Shown here in pieces: positions 53,071-62,496 of a DNA stretch of 64,000 bases. The first letter of the stretch is position 1; each line of letters starts with the position of its first letter. The notes below the pieces were generated by a model. That model saw only the letters and a list, made by a program, of their open reading frames with translations, had not been told where the DNA came from and ran no database searches. A program made the position numbers and the translations under genes. Source of the stretch: Anaerostipes sp. MSJ-23 (lineage in GTDB: Bacteria; Bacillota; Clostridia; Lachnospirales; Lachnospiraceae); NCBI RefSeq assembly GCF_018918155.1, contig NZ_JAHLPY010000012.1:1-64000 (forward strand), given 5' to 3'.

Positions 53071-53259
53071 ATGAATAAAAAAGTGTTATGCAAATCAAAA
53101 AACAATCGTTTTTTAACAGGAGTTTGTGGCGGAATTGCAGAATATTTTCAAATAGACCCTACCTTGGTAAGAATTATTGCTGCACTTTTTTGTACAACAG
53201 GGTCAGGATTATTAATTTATATTGTGGCAGCAATAGTTATGCCAGAACGTGTAGAATAG
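53071..53259 (+). CDS. PspC-domain protein
   Basis: 62 residues: KKVLCKSKNNRFLTGVCGGIAEYFQIDPTLVRIIAALF, then a membrane helix SGLLIYIVAAIVMPERVE. This is the single PspC domain, found in membrane stress proteins. The ATG at 53071 gives the usual family length. Another ATG six codons upstream is possible. Close behind the secreted glycosidase. Confidence 0.87.
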   Translation: MNKKVLCKSKNNRFLTGVCGGIAEYFQIDPTLVRIIAALFCTTGSGLLIYIVAAIVMPERVE

Positions 53260-53324
53260 CATCTATATTGTGGGCATTATTTGATTTTTCCCATGCATTG
53301 TGCTAAAATATTGCAGTATATTGT

Positions 53325-53353
53325 AAACCAAGTCAGTAATGACTTGGTTTCTT
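53325..53353 (+). terminator. Hairpin before putP
   Basis: AAACCAAGTCA / TGACTTGGTTT (53325-53335 and 53340-53350), 4-base loop, short T run. Ends the upstream transcript. Confidence 0.6.
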
Positions 53354-53387
53354 AACATAACAAAATACTAGAAGAGGAGAATATCAT

Positions 53388-54914
53388 ATGAAGCTACCTA
53401 TTTTAATTGCTATGGTTGCGTATATGGCGCTTGTTGTATGGATTGGCGTAATTTATAGCAAAAAAAATAAAACATCGGAAGATTACTTCCTTGGTGGAAG
53501 AGGACTTGGACCTTGGGTGACTGCTATGAGTGCAGAGGCATCTGATATGAGCAGCTGGCTTTTAATGGGATTGCCAGGGCTTGCTTATGCAACTGGATTC
53601 AGCAAAGCCGGATGGACAGCAATCGGTCTTGTTCTTGGAACTTATTTAAACTGGAAAATTATTGCAAAGCGTTTGCGTCATTACACAGAAGTATCTGAAA
53701 ATTCTATTACAGTACCGGATTTTTTTAGCAATCGTTTTAAAGATGAGAAAAAAATCTTAAGTAGTATTTCAGCAATTATGATTCTTGTATTTTTTACTGT
53801 GTATACAGCATCCGGATTTGCAGCATGTGGTACTTTATTTAATTCTGTTTTTGGGTTAAATTATCAGGCAAGTATGATTGTATGTGCAGCCGTTATCGTT
53901 GTTTATACTTCATTAGGAGGATTTTTAGCTGCTAGTACAACAGATTTAATTCAAGGACTGTTAATGTCATTTGCAATTGTCATTGTTTTAATTATCGGTG
54001 TAGTTACTGTTGGAGGAGTTGGAAATGTCATTGATTATGGAAAAGGTTTAGAAGGCTTTTTTGATTTAATGAAATACCATGATCCGGCAAGTGGACATGC
54101 AGTATTTCAGGGAGTTATTCCGATCCTTTCAGGACTTGCTTGGGGTCTTGGATATTTTGGAATGCCGCATATTTTAGTGCGTTTTATGGCAATCCGTGAT
54201 CCGGAGGAAGTAAGAAAATCTAGAAATATTGCCATGATTTGGGTATTAATTTCTTTAACTGTCGCTGTATGTATTGGATTTACAGGCGCTGCTTTATATC
54301 CAAATGTAAAAGAACTTGCTGGAAATGGAAATCAGAGAATTTTCATTTATATGACAACACATTTATTTCATGGATTTATTCCATTATTAATAGCGGGAGT
54401 TATTTTATCTGGAATTCTTGCTGCAACAATGAGTACCTCTGATTCTCAACTTTTGATTGCATCAGCATGTGTATCTAAGGATTTGTTCCATGGAATTTTT
54501 AATAAAAATGCAAAAGAAAAACATATTTTAATGATTTCTAGGTTAACAACGATTGTTATTGCATTGATTGCGGTTTTTATTGCTATGGATGAGAATAGTT
54601 CAGTCTTTGGATTAGTAGAAAATGCATGGGCTGGATTTGGTGGAGCTTTTGGTCCATTAGTATTATTTTCATTATTCTGGAAACGTACAAACTTAAAGGG
54701 TGCGATTGCCGGAATGTTAAGTGGTGGAATTATCGCATTTATCTGGCCGTTTACCTTAGCAAAACTAGGTGGAATTTTCAGTATTTATTGCTTACTGCCT
54801 GCATTTATTATTTCTTCTATTTTAATCGTAGTTGTAAGTTTATGCACAGAAAAACCATCGGATGTTATTCAGAAAGAATTTGAAGAAGCGAAGCGTTTAA
54901 GTAAAGCAGAATAA
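53388..54914 (+). CDS. putP: Sodium/proline symporter
   Basis: 508 residues, SSS family with about 13 helices. SEDYFLGGRGLGPWVTAMSAEASDMSSWLLMGLPG (about 28-62) contains the Na+/proline site residues typical of PutP. GLGYFGMPHILVRFMAI and SGILAATMSTSDSQLLIASACVSKDL are also characteristic. AGAGGAG lies before the ATG. Single gene unit. Confidence 0.9.
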   Translation: MKLPILIAMVAYMALVVWIGVIYSKKNKTSEDYFLGGRGLGPWVTAMSAEASDMSSWLLMGLPGLAYATGFSKAGWTAIGLVLGTYLNWKIIAKRLRHYTEVSENSITVPDFFSNRFKDEKKILSSISAIMILVFFTVYTASGFAACGTLFNSVFGLNYQASMIVCAAVIVVYTSLGGFLAASTTDLIQGLLMSFAIVIVLIIGVVTVGGVGNVIDYGKGLEGFFDLMKYHDPASGHAVFQGVIPILSGLAWGLGYFGMPHILVRFMAIRDPEEVRKSRNIAMIWVLISLTVAVCIGFTGAALYPNVKELAGNGNQRIFIYMTTHLFHGFIPLLIAGVILSGILAATMSTSDSQLLIASACVSKDLFHGIFNKNAKEKHILMISRLTTIVIALIAVFIAMDENSSVFGLVENAWAGFGGAFGPLVLFSLFWKRTNLKGAIAGMLSGGIIAFIWPFTLAKLGGIFSIYCLLPAFIISSILIVVVSLCTEKPSDVIQKEFEEAKRLSKAE

Positions 54915-54987
54915 AATGGTAAGTTAATCTATATTAAGTGTTTTTCTTTCATTTTATGAGATTTAATTTACATTAAATAAATGATAA

Positions 54988-55028
54988 AAAACAACCAAAG
55001 CAAATTGTGCGATGGTTGTTTTTTTTTA
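54988..55028. terminator. Bidirectional terminator between putP and the ABC exporter
   Basis: AACAACCA / TGGTTGTT (54990-54997 and 55013-55020) flanked by A and T runs on either side. Confidence 0.8.
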
Positions 55029-56840
55029 TTATTGAAGATTTTCTAGACGATAAAATTCTCCCTTTTTCTGCATAAGTTCTTCATAAGATCCACATTCCAT
55101 TACACCACCATTTCCAATGACTGCAATTCTATCTGCGTTTCGTATGGTGGATAGCCTATGAGCAACAATTAAAGTAGTACGACCTTTTACAAGATGTTGA
55201 ATGGAATCCTGAATTTTCTTTTCTGATACACTGTCCAGAGCGGAAGTGGCTTCATCGAGAATAAGAATCTGTGGATTTCGAATAAAGGCTCTTGCAATAG
55301 AAATACGCTGCCTTTGTCCACCAGATAAATTTTCACCATGTTCTGTAATCATAGTATCTAATCCATTTGGAAGGTTTTGAATGACATCTTCCAAATTAGC
55401 GGCCTTTATAATTTCCCAAAGTGTTTCATCTGAGATGTCAGTTGCTCCGTATGTAATATTTTCATGAACAGTTCAAGTAAATAAAATGGATTGCTGTGGA
55501 ACAACAGCAATATGTTCCCGGTAACTTTGTAAATTCAAATCCATAAGATCCTGATGATCAATTTTTACATGCCCCTTTTGTGGACGCAGGAAGCCAATCG
55601 TAAGATTCAAAATAGTCGTTTTACCAGATCCAGATCCACCAACAAATGCTATGGTTTCACCAGACTTGATATGAAGATTTAAATTAGAAAGAATTGGATG
55701 ATCTTCGTTTTTATAAGAGAAACTAACATTTTCAAAGGAAATATCTCCATGAAGTTTAGAAATTTTCTTTTTCTTTCTAGTATCTTCAATGTCATTGGCA
55801 CAAAGGACATCTCCGATAGATTCAATTGATTCTAGTCCTTTGGTAAGAACTGGAAGCAAGGTAACAACACCAGCAATTTGAGCTACGATACTGGAAAAAT
55901 ATGTCTGATAAAGAGTGATATCTCCGATACCAATCATTCCCTTCCAGGCAATATAAGCGGTAAATGCAAGGCAAAAAACTTGAAAAATCTGAAAAGCTAC
56001 CCAGCTGATAGAAGAAAAATATGTCTGAATCATATCAAGCTGCAGTCCTTTTTGAGCAACTTTTTTTAGTTGTTCCCCCATTTTTTTTGTTTCCTGTTCT
56101 TCCATGGCATGTGCTTTTGTTACAGGAATCATTTCTACCATTTCCATAACTTTTGCAGAAGTTTCTTCCATTTCACGGCGAAATTCTTTGTTATGGACTT
56201 TGATTTTTCCCTTAAAGGCAATCATGATAATTACCGATACTGGAATTGTGCAAACAAAAAATAAAAAAACAATTTTACTCTTAAAAATAACGACACCAAA
56301 AGAAACGGCAATATTTAAAATAATTGCAAGCAGTGAGATAAAAATTTGCGATGCAAGATTTTGTACTTGTTCGACATCACGCATAATTTTTGACTGTAAT
56401 CTTCCAGATTGCATTTCTTTATGATAACCAATGGATAATTGTTGTAATTTACAGACAAGAGCACCACGTAATTCTTTTTCTACCGTACGAATTGTTTTTG
56501 CATATAACCATGTATGGATATAATTGGTTGGAATATTTTGTACAAGAAAAATAATCATAATTATGGTGTTTATTGTTAATGTTTGAACCATGTTATTTTT
56601 GGGATTTGTCACAGCATTAATAATATTGGCAGTAACAATTGGTAGCACCCAAGTTGGGGAGTGTTTAATAATAAAGAATAAAATAGACCCCATAAGTGCA
56701 AGGTAATGCCCTTTAAATAAAGAAAGTAGTGTAATTAGACTACTTTTTTGATGTTTCTTAAAGTTTTCCATCATAATGGCTTCTTCTTGCCACATAGAAT
56801 CCGTTTGCTGTTCTGGATGGATATCATTTCTGGTATTCAT
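55029..56840 (-). pseudogene. ABC exporter (fused membrane and ATPase domains), one internal stop
   Basis: About 604 codons in one frame. N-terminal membrane domain with six helices (LLSLFKGHYLALMGS onward). ATPase domain with Walker A FVGGSGSGKTTILN, Q-loop VVPQQSILFT, signature LSGGQRQRISIARAF, Walker B ILILDEATSALD and H-loop VAHRLSTIRNADRI. TGA at 55475-55473 stands between ILFT and TVHENI, where Gly is usual (GGA to TGA). The stop removes everything after the Q-loop, so the product would be inactive. AGGAGG is placed for the start at 56840; the frame is open 28 codons further. Substrate unknown (multidrug or peptide type). Confidence 0.88.
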
Positions 56841-57052
56841 AATATTTTTAAGCCTCCTGTCTCTGGAAATCAGTTCCAGATAATCTTTCTTTAGTAGTTT
56901 AAAGGAGGGAATATTTGAAAGCAATAAGCAACAAGAAAATGTCTTATTTTTACAGTGAAGTTGTCTGATTTTACCAGTAATTTAACATCTGATTTTCACA
57001 CTTTCAGGAAGATCACATAGACTGTTAGTACAAAGAAGAAAGAAAAATAATC

Positions 57053-57265
57053 ATGGAACGACGTTGTGAATGTAATATGGATATGAGAAATCAAAAACGC
57101 TGGGGAAATCGTCGTGATGGAGTTGATTCCATGCAGGTTGCGATGCAATATGTACCGTGGCAGCAATGGAACCAGATTTATTGTCCAGAAGAGGGACTTT
57201 CTTGTGGAACGATCTTTCCAGAATTAAATAAACCATTTTATGGGAAGGGGGCATGTCGTAGATGA
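57053..57265 (+). CDS. cotJA: Spore coat-associated protein CotJA
   Basis: 70 residues. The family core AMQYVPWQQWNQIYCPEEGLSCGTIFPELNKPFYGKGACRR is clear (about 30-70). A small inner coat protein made during sporulation. Overlaps cotJB by 4 bases. A possible mother-cell promoter (CATAGACT near 57016) precedes it but is weak. Confidence 0.85.
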   Translation: MERRCECNMDMRNQKRWGNRRDGVDSMQVAMQYVPWQQWNQIYCPEEGLSCGTIFPELNKPFYGKGACRR

Positions 57266-57522
57266 ATCAGTATGATCAGAAAAAGCTTCTGGAATATATT
57301 AATGCAGTCAGTTTTGCGTTGATAGATACAACTTTGTATTTGGATACTCATCCAAGGGATCAGGAAGCAATTCGAAATTTTAAACAGTATCAAAATGCAA
57401 GAAAAAAAGCTCTAAAAGAATATGCCCAGTACTTTGAACCACTTACGATTGATTCTGCAGAAATTACGGATACGTTTACATGGACGACAACGAGTTGGCC
57501 ATGGATGAAGGAGGGGTGTTAA
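57262..57522 (+). CDS. cotJB: Spore coat protein CotJB
   Basis: 86 residues: KLLEYINAVSFALIDTTLYLDTHPRDQEAIRNFKQYQNARKKALKEYAQYFEPLT and a C-terminal WPWMKEGC, the CotJB pattern. Works with CotJA and CotJC in the coat. Overlaps cotJA (ATGA) and abuts cotJC. Confidence 0.9.
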   Translation: MNQYDQKKLLEYINAVSFALIDTTLYLDTHPRDQEAIRNFKQYQNARKKALKEYAQYFEPLTIDSAEITDTFTWTTTSWPWMKEGC

Positions 57523-57810
57523 ATGTGGAATTATGAAAAAAGATTAGAATATCCAATACGAATAAAACAAAATAATCCACAGCTTGCAAAAGTAATTATT
57601 ACACAGTATGGTGGACCAAATGGGGAACTTGGAGCTTCCATGCGGTATTTATCACAGAGATTTGCGATGCCATATAAAGAAGTATGTGGGGTACTTACCG
57701 ATATAGGGGTATCGGATGTGAAAAGGCGCAATAAAACAATAAAGAAAATTCATTTTCTTGAAAAAATCTGGGAACTTTTTATAATAAAAAATAAGAGAAA
57801 TGGAGGATAA
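57523..57810 (+). pseudogene. cotJC: Truncated CotJC (manganese-catalase-like) joined to a foreign tail
   Basis: The first 63 codons are CotJC: MWNYEKRLEYPIRIKQNNPQLAKVI, TQYGGPNGELGASMRYLSQRFAMPYKEV and VLTDIG, where the normal protein continues TEELAHLEMV and reaches about 190 residues. Here the sequence changes to VSDVKRRNKTIKKIHFLEKIWELF and stops at 95. The metal-binding part is missing. The tail, with KRRNK, resembles the end of a LytTR response regulator, and a LytS-type kinase follows 2 bases later. So a deletion probably removed the rest of cotJC and most of a response regulator gene. Confidence 0.75.
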
Positions 57811-57812
57811 AA

Positions 57813-59156
57813 ATGTTTAATCGTCAATCGATACATATTGCTATGCTTCTATGGGGTGCTATTTTCAGTTCTCTTGCAGCCTTATGTATGTTTATGAGCA
57901 AAAATTTCAATAGAGAAAAAAGAAAAAGAATGATATGGATGCAACTTTCTTGTGCTGTACTTTTAGTAAATGATGCATTTGCTTGGGCATTTCGAGGAGA
58001 TGTTGGAGTATGGAGTTATGTTATCGTTCGTGTCAGTAATTTTTTTGTATTTCTTTTTATGGATATTTTGGTATTTTTATTTCATGGATATGCCTGTTGT
58101 TATTTATTTGGAGAAAATTCTAAGATTGAAAAAAATGAGAAAGATCGCTTAATTCGAGTTAAGATGGTTTTTGTTTTTGAGATAATAGGAAGTTTATTTG
58201 TTATTTTATCACAATTTATAAATCTTTATTATTATATTGATGCTCACAATCTATATCATAGAGGCAGCGGATATTTTCTTTCATTTTTGTTTCCAATCGC
58301 AGGATTATGTATTGATTTATCTTTGATCATTCAATATCGAAAAAAAATTAGTCATGAAATTTTTATATCTTTGATTTCGTATATTGCTCTTCCTTATCTG
58401 ATGTCGGGAATCCAAATTTTTTATTATGGGATTTCTTTGATCAATATTTCGATCAGTATTACAATGATCTTAATGTTTGTATCTTTCATGATGGAACAAA
58501 ATCAGAGTTTGGCAAGAAAAGAAAAAGAAGCCGCAGATCTTCGAATTTCTTTAATGCTTTCTCAAATTGCACCACATTTCATTTATAATACATTGACAAC
58601 GATTCAAGTTTTATGTGAAACAGATCCATTGATGGCAAAAGAAACAGCGGAAGATTTTGCAGGATATTTAAGAAATCATTTGGAATCTTTAAGTGAGAGA
58701 AGTTGTGTTCCATTTGAAAAAGAACTTCAACATGTTCGGTATTATCTTGCAATTCAGCAAAGAAGATTTGGAGATCGAATTCATGTGGTGTATGAGATAG
58801 AAGAAACAGATTTTATAATGCCACCACTCACATTGCAGCCAATTGTTGAAAATGCTGTGAAACATGGAATTTGTAAGAAGGAAGAAGGAGGAACCATAAC
58901 AATTTGTACAAAATTGGAAGATCATTTTGTTTCTGTTATTGTAAAGGATGATGGTATCGGATTTGACAGAGAAAAAATAAAACAGGACGGGAAATCTCAT
59001 ATTGGATTAAAAAATGTTTCAGAGAGAGTAAAAAGTATGTGTAATGGATCATTTTATGTGAAAAGTGAACCTGGACAAGGTACCATTGTACAACTTCTTT
59101 TTCCGCAAAAGAGTAAAAAAAATTATGCTGATAACAAAATTATATCTAATAGTTAG
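57813..59156 (+). CDS. Membrane sensor histidine kinase (LytS/GHKL type) without an intact partner
   Basis: 447 residues. Seven or so hydrophobic segments in the first 220. Then the His_kinase motif LMLSQIAPHFIYNTLTTIQVLC with the phospho-His (about 255), and a GHKL ATPase: ENAVKHGICKKEEGGTI (N box), VKDDGIGFDREK (G1), HIGLKNVSERVKSM and GQGTIVQLLFP. The usual LytTR response regulator gene is missing next to it; only a possible fragment survives in the cotJC tail. GGAGG lies before the ATG. Confidence 0.88.
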   Translation: MFNRQSIHIAMLLWGAIFSSLAALCMFMSKNFNREKRKRMIWMQLSCAVLLVNDAFAWAFRGDVGVWSYVIVRVSNFFVFLFMDILVFLFHGYACCYLFGENSKIEKNEKDRLIRVKMVFVFEIIGSLFVILSQFINLYYYIDAHNLYHRGSGYFLSFLFPIAGLCIDLSLIIQYRKKISHEIFISLISYIALPYLMSGIQIFYYGISLINISISITMILMFVSFMMEQNQSLARKEKEAADLRISLMLSQIAPHFIYNTLTTIQVLCETDPLMAKETAEDFAGYLRNHLESLSERSCVPFEKELQHVRYYLAIQQRRFGDRIHVVYEIEETDFIMPPLTLQPIVENAVKHGICKKEEGGTITICTKLEDHFVSVIVKDDGIGFDREKIKQDGKSHIGLKNVSERVKSMCNGSFYVKSEPGQGTIVQLLFPQKSKKNYADNKIISNS

Positions 59157-59241
59157 TACTATTTGTTGTATTTTCTTGTTTTGTTTTCTGGAATTCGATA
59201 TAATAAATAATAGAAAAAATAGTAGATAAGGTATAGAAATT

Positions 59242-59807
59242 ATGAAACAGGAAATAAGAAAAATTATGTGTTGTTGTGGAAATGGTTTAGCGGACCGATC
59301 AATAAGACAGTATATGCATTCACATTAACATTATTAGCATCGGGTGTCAATCAGCCAATTACAGCATTACAGTTAGTAAATACAGCAACACCGATCGGAT
59401 TTGGATTTGCATATTTTGTAGCAAAAGCATTACATAAAAATATTTACGAAAAAGAACAGATCGAAAACTTAAAATCAGCAGTACCAATGGGTGTCTTAAA
59501 CATCGTTGAAGGTGTTATCCCAATCGTTATGGGAGACTTTTTAAGAGCGATCATCGCCTCTGCGATCGGTGGAGCTTGTGGCGGAGCAGTGACAATGGTA
59601 TTAGGCGCAGATTCTACAGTACCATTTGGAGGATTTTTAATGCTTCCAACAATGACACGTCCATGGACAGGATTAGTATCAATCATTGTAAACGTTATCG
59701 TAACAGGAATTGTATATGCAATCATTGCTAAAAATAAAGTAGAAGATGCAGCAGAAGAGGAAGAAGTCGAAGAAGAATTAAATCTTGACGATATCGAAAT
59801 CTTCTAG
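59242..59807 (+). pseudogene. PTS remnant: EIIB start fused out of frame to a fructose-type EIIC end
   Basis: Begins MKQEIRKIMCCCGNGLA, the start of an EIIB with its phospho-Cys region. From about 59286 the sense frame shifts to GPINKTVYAFTLTLLASGVNQPITALQLVNTATPIGFGFAYFVAKAL and so on, the second half of a fructose-family EIIC, with DSTVPFGGFLMLPTM and an acidic tail EEEEVEEELNLDD. The middle of EIIB and the first half of EIIC are gone. A GTG start at 59268 would give 179 residues of EIIC only, unlikely to function. Confidence 0.75.
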
Positions 59808-59895
59808 AAAATGATAAAATTTAAAAACTGTTTCCATAGATAAGGAAATGGTTTGGTATCATAACAAGTTGAAAATGGGTGTAGTATAATTGCAT

Positions 59896-59945
59896 AAAAA
59901 GAGGATGGATATTTTGTTTCTCTAAAATATCTGTCCTTTTTTGAA
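59896..59945 (+). terminator. Terminator after the PTS remnant
   Basis: GAGGATGGATATTTT (59901-59915) pairs imperfectly with AAAATATCTGTCC (59924-59936), followed by a T run. Confidence 0.7.
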
Positions 59946-59996
59946 CTTTGTGGTATAATGACGGTACGTTAGAAAAAGCGAAAGGGTGGTATTTTC

Positions 59997-60620
59997 ATGC
60001 CGGCAGGATCCATTAAAAGAACGAATGCAAGAAAAGAAGAAATTATCAATGCATGCGAAAAACTTTATCGAACAATGAGTTTTAAGGAAATTACAATAAA
60101 AGAAATAGGAAATGAAACATCGTTTTCTAGAACCTCGATTTATAATTATTATGAAACAAAAGAAGAAATATTTTTAGCTCTGTTAAAGCGAGAGTATGAT
60201 ATGTGGGTTTTAAATCTAGAGGAAATCATAGAAAAGAATAATAAAATGAATAATGAGCAAATTGCAAAGGCAATTGCACATTCTTTAGATGAGCGGAAAC
60301 AACTTTTGAAAATTTTGTCTATGAATCATTATGATTTAGAAGAAAACAGCAGAATGGAGCTTTTGATTGAATTCAAAGTTTCTTATGGAAATGCATTAAA
60401 GACGATGACAAAACTTTTGGAAAAATTTAGGCCAGATATAGATGATAGAAAATGTAAGCAATTTATTTATGCATTTTTCCCATTTATGTTTGGAATTTAT
60501 CCATATACTGTAGTGACAGAAAAACAAAAGGAAGCAATGAAGGCAGCAAAAATTGATTATGTATATAGTTCTGTATATGACTTGACTTACGTAGAGGTAA
60601 AAAAATTATTAGAAAGCTAA
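59997..60620 (+). CDS. TetR-family regulator
   Basis: 207 residues. N-terminal HTH: RKEEIINACEKLYRTMSFKEITIKEIGNETSFSRTSIYNYYETKEEIFLALLKREYDMW (about 12-70). The C-terminal part is helical and matches the TetR_C group with FPFMFGIYPYTVVTEKQKEAM. Target and ligand unknown. TATAAT at 59954-59959 provides the -10. AAAGGGTGG precedes the start. No divergent gene is adjacent. Confidence 0.87.
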   Translation: MPAGSIKRTNARKEEIINACEKLYRTMSFKEITIKEIGNETSFSRTSIYNYYETKEEIFLALLKREYDMWVLNLEEIIEKNNKMNNEQIAKAIAHSLDERKQLLKILSMNHYDLEENSRMELLIEFKVSYGNALKTMTKLLEKFRPDIDDRKCKQFIYAFFPFMFGIYPYTVVTEKQKEAMKAAKIDYVYSSVYDLTYVEVKKLLES

Positions 60621-60624
60621 AAGG

Positions 60625-60666
60625 AAAAAGATCACAAATATTTTTTGATGTTTGTGATCTTTTTTG
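60625..60666 (+). terminator. Terminator of the TetR gene
   Basis: AAAAAGATCACAAA / TTTGTGATCTTTTTT with a 12-base loop, and a T run included in the arm. Confidence 0.9.
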
Positions 60667-60883
60667 TACAGCAAGAAAACTCTATTTTTTATTATAATAT
60701 ATAAAAGCACAAAAGGCCCACGCAATTGTGAGCCAATGTGTTTCAACCAATAGGATAATTTAGTTACCTTAATTTAGGATACTAATAAAAATATTTTTTG
60801 TCAATGGCTGTAGTTATATTTTTTTCCTAAAAATACAATTTTATCCATAAATTTGGTAGGAATGTTAACATTTATCAAATGAA
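60667..60883. other. Intergenic stretch with a metal-regulator-like palindrome
   Basis: No gene seen. TTAGTTACCT (60760-60769) and AGGATACTAA (60776-60785) form an inverted repeat matching at 8 of 10 positions around a TAATTT centre, like DtxR/MntR-type operators. No gene it could control is obvious within the window on either side. Confidence 0.4.
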
Positions 60884-61261
60884 TCACTCATTTATTTCGT
60901 CTGGGCAAGTGATTTGCATCATTTTTTCAATTGCTTTATGAAGCAGTTGAACTTCCGGTGTATCAGAAGCTTTGTAATACATTTCTTTTCCTTCTCTATG
61001 ACTTATGATCAATCCAATTGCTTTTAATTGCTTTAAATGATGAGAAACAGCTGGACTGCTCATATTCATTAAAGCAGAAATATTGATTACACATTCTTCA
61101 CAGTGACATAGCAAAAGGAAAATACGAAGTCGATTGCCATCGCTGAGCTGCTTAAAATATTCAGCAACTGTTTGAAAGTTCTCTGTATTTGTAATTCTTG
61201 CGATTATTTGTTCAGATTTTGAAATATTTCCGTGATTGTGTGGGAGTGTCTTTGGTTCCAT
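60884..61261 (-). CDS. ArsR/SmtB-family regulator
   Basis: 125 residues. Winged HTH: QLSDGNRLRIFLLLCHCEECVINISALMNMSSPAVSHHLKQLKAIGLIISHREGKEMYYKASD (about 39-101). Cys-His-Cys-x2-Cys (CHCEEC) lies next to the first HTH helices, where ArsR proteins place thiol metal ligands. The N-terminus has PHNHGN, another possible metal site. A metal sensor is likely, but no metal pump or resistance gene is adjacent. Confidence 0.87.
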   Translation of the reverse strand: MEPKTLPHNHGNISKSEQIIARITNTENFQTVAEYFKQLSDGNRLRIFLLLCHCEECVINISALMNMSSPAVSHHLKQLKAIGLIISHREGKEMYYKASDTPEVQLLHKAIEKMMQITCPDEINE

Positions 61262-61395
61262 AAAAAATCTCCTATCTAAAATATGTCATCTCTTAATAGT
61301 ATAACACAAAGGAAATATAAGACAAATTAGAAATTTGTTTAAAAAATATTTATGCTATAATGAGAATAGAAAAAACAAGGAAGCAGGTATATTAT

Positions 61396-61920
61396 ATGGA
61401 AGAAAGACGAATCAAAGTAATTAGAGCAAGTGTTGTAACGATGAAGGTTGATGCCATTGTGAATGCCGCAAATAATCGTCTTCTTGGAGGGGGAGGGGTA
61501 GATGGAGCAATTCATAAAGCGGCTGGACCAGAGCTTTTAAAAGAATGCCGAGTATTGCACGGTTGTGAAACGGGAGATGCAAAAATTACAGGAGCTTATA
61601 AAATAAAAAATGCAAAATATATCATTCATACAGTAGGTCCGATTTACAGTGCAACAAAGCAAGATGCAAAACTACTAGCCTCTTGCTATGAAAAATCGTT
61701 GAATTTAGCGTTAGAAAACAACTGTAAAAGTATTGCATTTCCAGGAATATCCACTGGAGTTTATGGATATCCGTTAAAAGAAGCAGCAAAGATTTCTTAT
61801 AATACGGTGAATAACTGGTTAAAACAACATGAAGGAATAAAAATGGAAGTTTATTTTTGCTGCTTTCGGCAAGAAGAATTAGAGGCATATCAACGAGTTA
61901 TAATAAAGGAAAAAATATAA
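61396..61920 (+). CDS. Macro-domain protein (ADP-ribose/O-acetyl-ADP-ribose hydrolase type)
   Basis: 174 residues. Macro domain of the YmdB/TARG-like class: DAIVNAANNRLLGGGGVDGAIHKAAGPELLKECR (about 19-52, with the ADP-ribose-binding Asn and the Gly-rich loop), YIIHTVGPIYSATKQD, and SIAFPGISTGVYGYPLKEAAKI (second loop). Removes acetyl or ADP-ribose groups. The ATG at 61396 is preferred; a frame from 61360 is longer by 12 codons. Single gene with its own terminator. Confidence 0.9.
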   Translation: MEERRIKVIRASVVTMKVDAIVNAANNRLLGGGGVDGAIHKAAGPELLKECRVLHGCETGDAKITGAYKIKNAKYIIHTVGPIYSATKQDAKLLASCYEKSLNLALENNCKSIAFPGISTGVYGYPLKEAAKISYNTVNNWLKQHEGIKMEVYFCCFRQEELEAYQRVIIKEKI

Positions 61921-61923
61921 TTA

Positions 61924-61972
61924 AAAAGGGATTATGGTAGAGAAAAATCTTGGTTACCATAATCTCTTTTTA
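61924..61972. terminator. Shared terminator of the macro-domain and Cro/CI genes
   Basis: GATTATGGTA / TACCATAATC (61930-61939 and 61955-61964), with T-rich flanks in both directions. Confidence 0.8.
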
Positions 61973-61982
61973 TGTTGGACTA

Positions 61983-62318
61983 TTATGAATTAAGGATATT
62001 TAAATATTCGTCCATGAGTGCCTGAATTAGTTTTCGATAATTGGTTGGCAATTGTCTGTAATTTTCTACGAGGTGTGTTTCTTCTTTATTAAGGTCATTG
62101 GGAGATACATTCTCAATTTTTCTTGAAATGTCTGTATTTCCAACAAGATAGTCAATCGAAGTGTCAAAGAAATCGGACATATTTGTCAATGTTTCAATAT
62201 CTGGAGATGTAATATCATTCTCATATTTATAAACAGATTGCTGGCTGATATGGAGAATGTCTGCCAATTTCTGCTGGGATAAATGTTTGGCCTTTCTTAA
62301 AACTTTTAAATTTTCCAT
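61983..62318 (-). CDS. Cro/CI-family HTH regulator
   Basis: 111 residues. HTH_3: NLKVLRKAKHLSQQKLADILHISQQSVYKYENDITSPDIETLTNMSDFFDTSIDYLVGNTD (about 3-63), then a short helical tail. No peptidase or sensor domain. Divergent from the WYL regulator at 62562. The inverted repeat AAGACA-N5-TGTCTT between them is a possible shared operator. Confidence 0.85.
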   Translation of the reverse strand: MENLKVLRKAKHLSQQKLADILHISQQSVYKYENDITSPDIETLTNMSDFFDTSIDYLVGNTDISRKIENVSPNDLNKEETHLVENYRQLPTNYRKLIQALMDEYLNILNS

Positions 62319-62496
62319 ATGAAACTCCTTTTCATATATTTTAACAAGTTATGAACTTCAAAAATAAAACTTTAAAAGAGTTGATTTTAAAGCGTATTAA
62401 GATTAGAATATAAGCATGCCATATGAAAAAGTAAAAAAGTGTCTAATATTGTATAAATGAATAGAGATTTTAAAAAAATCAAAGAAATTTTTCAAA

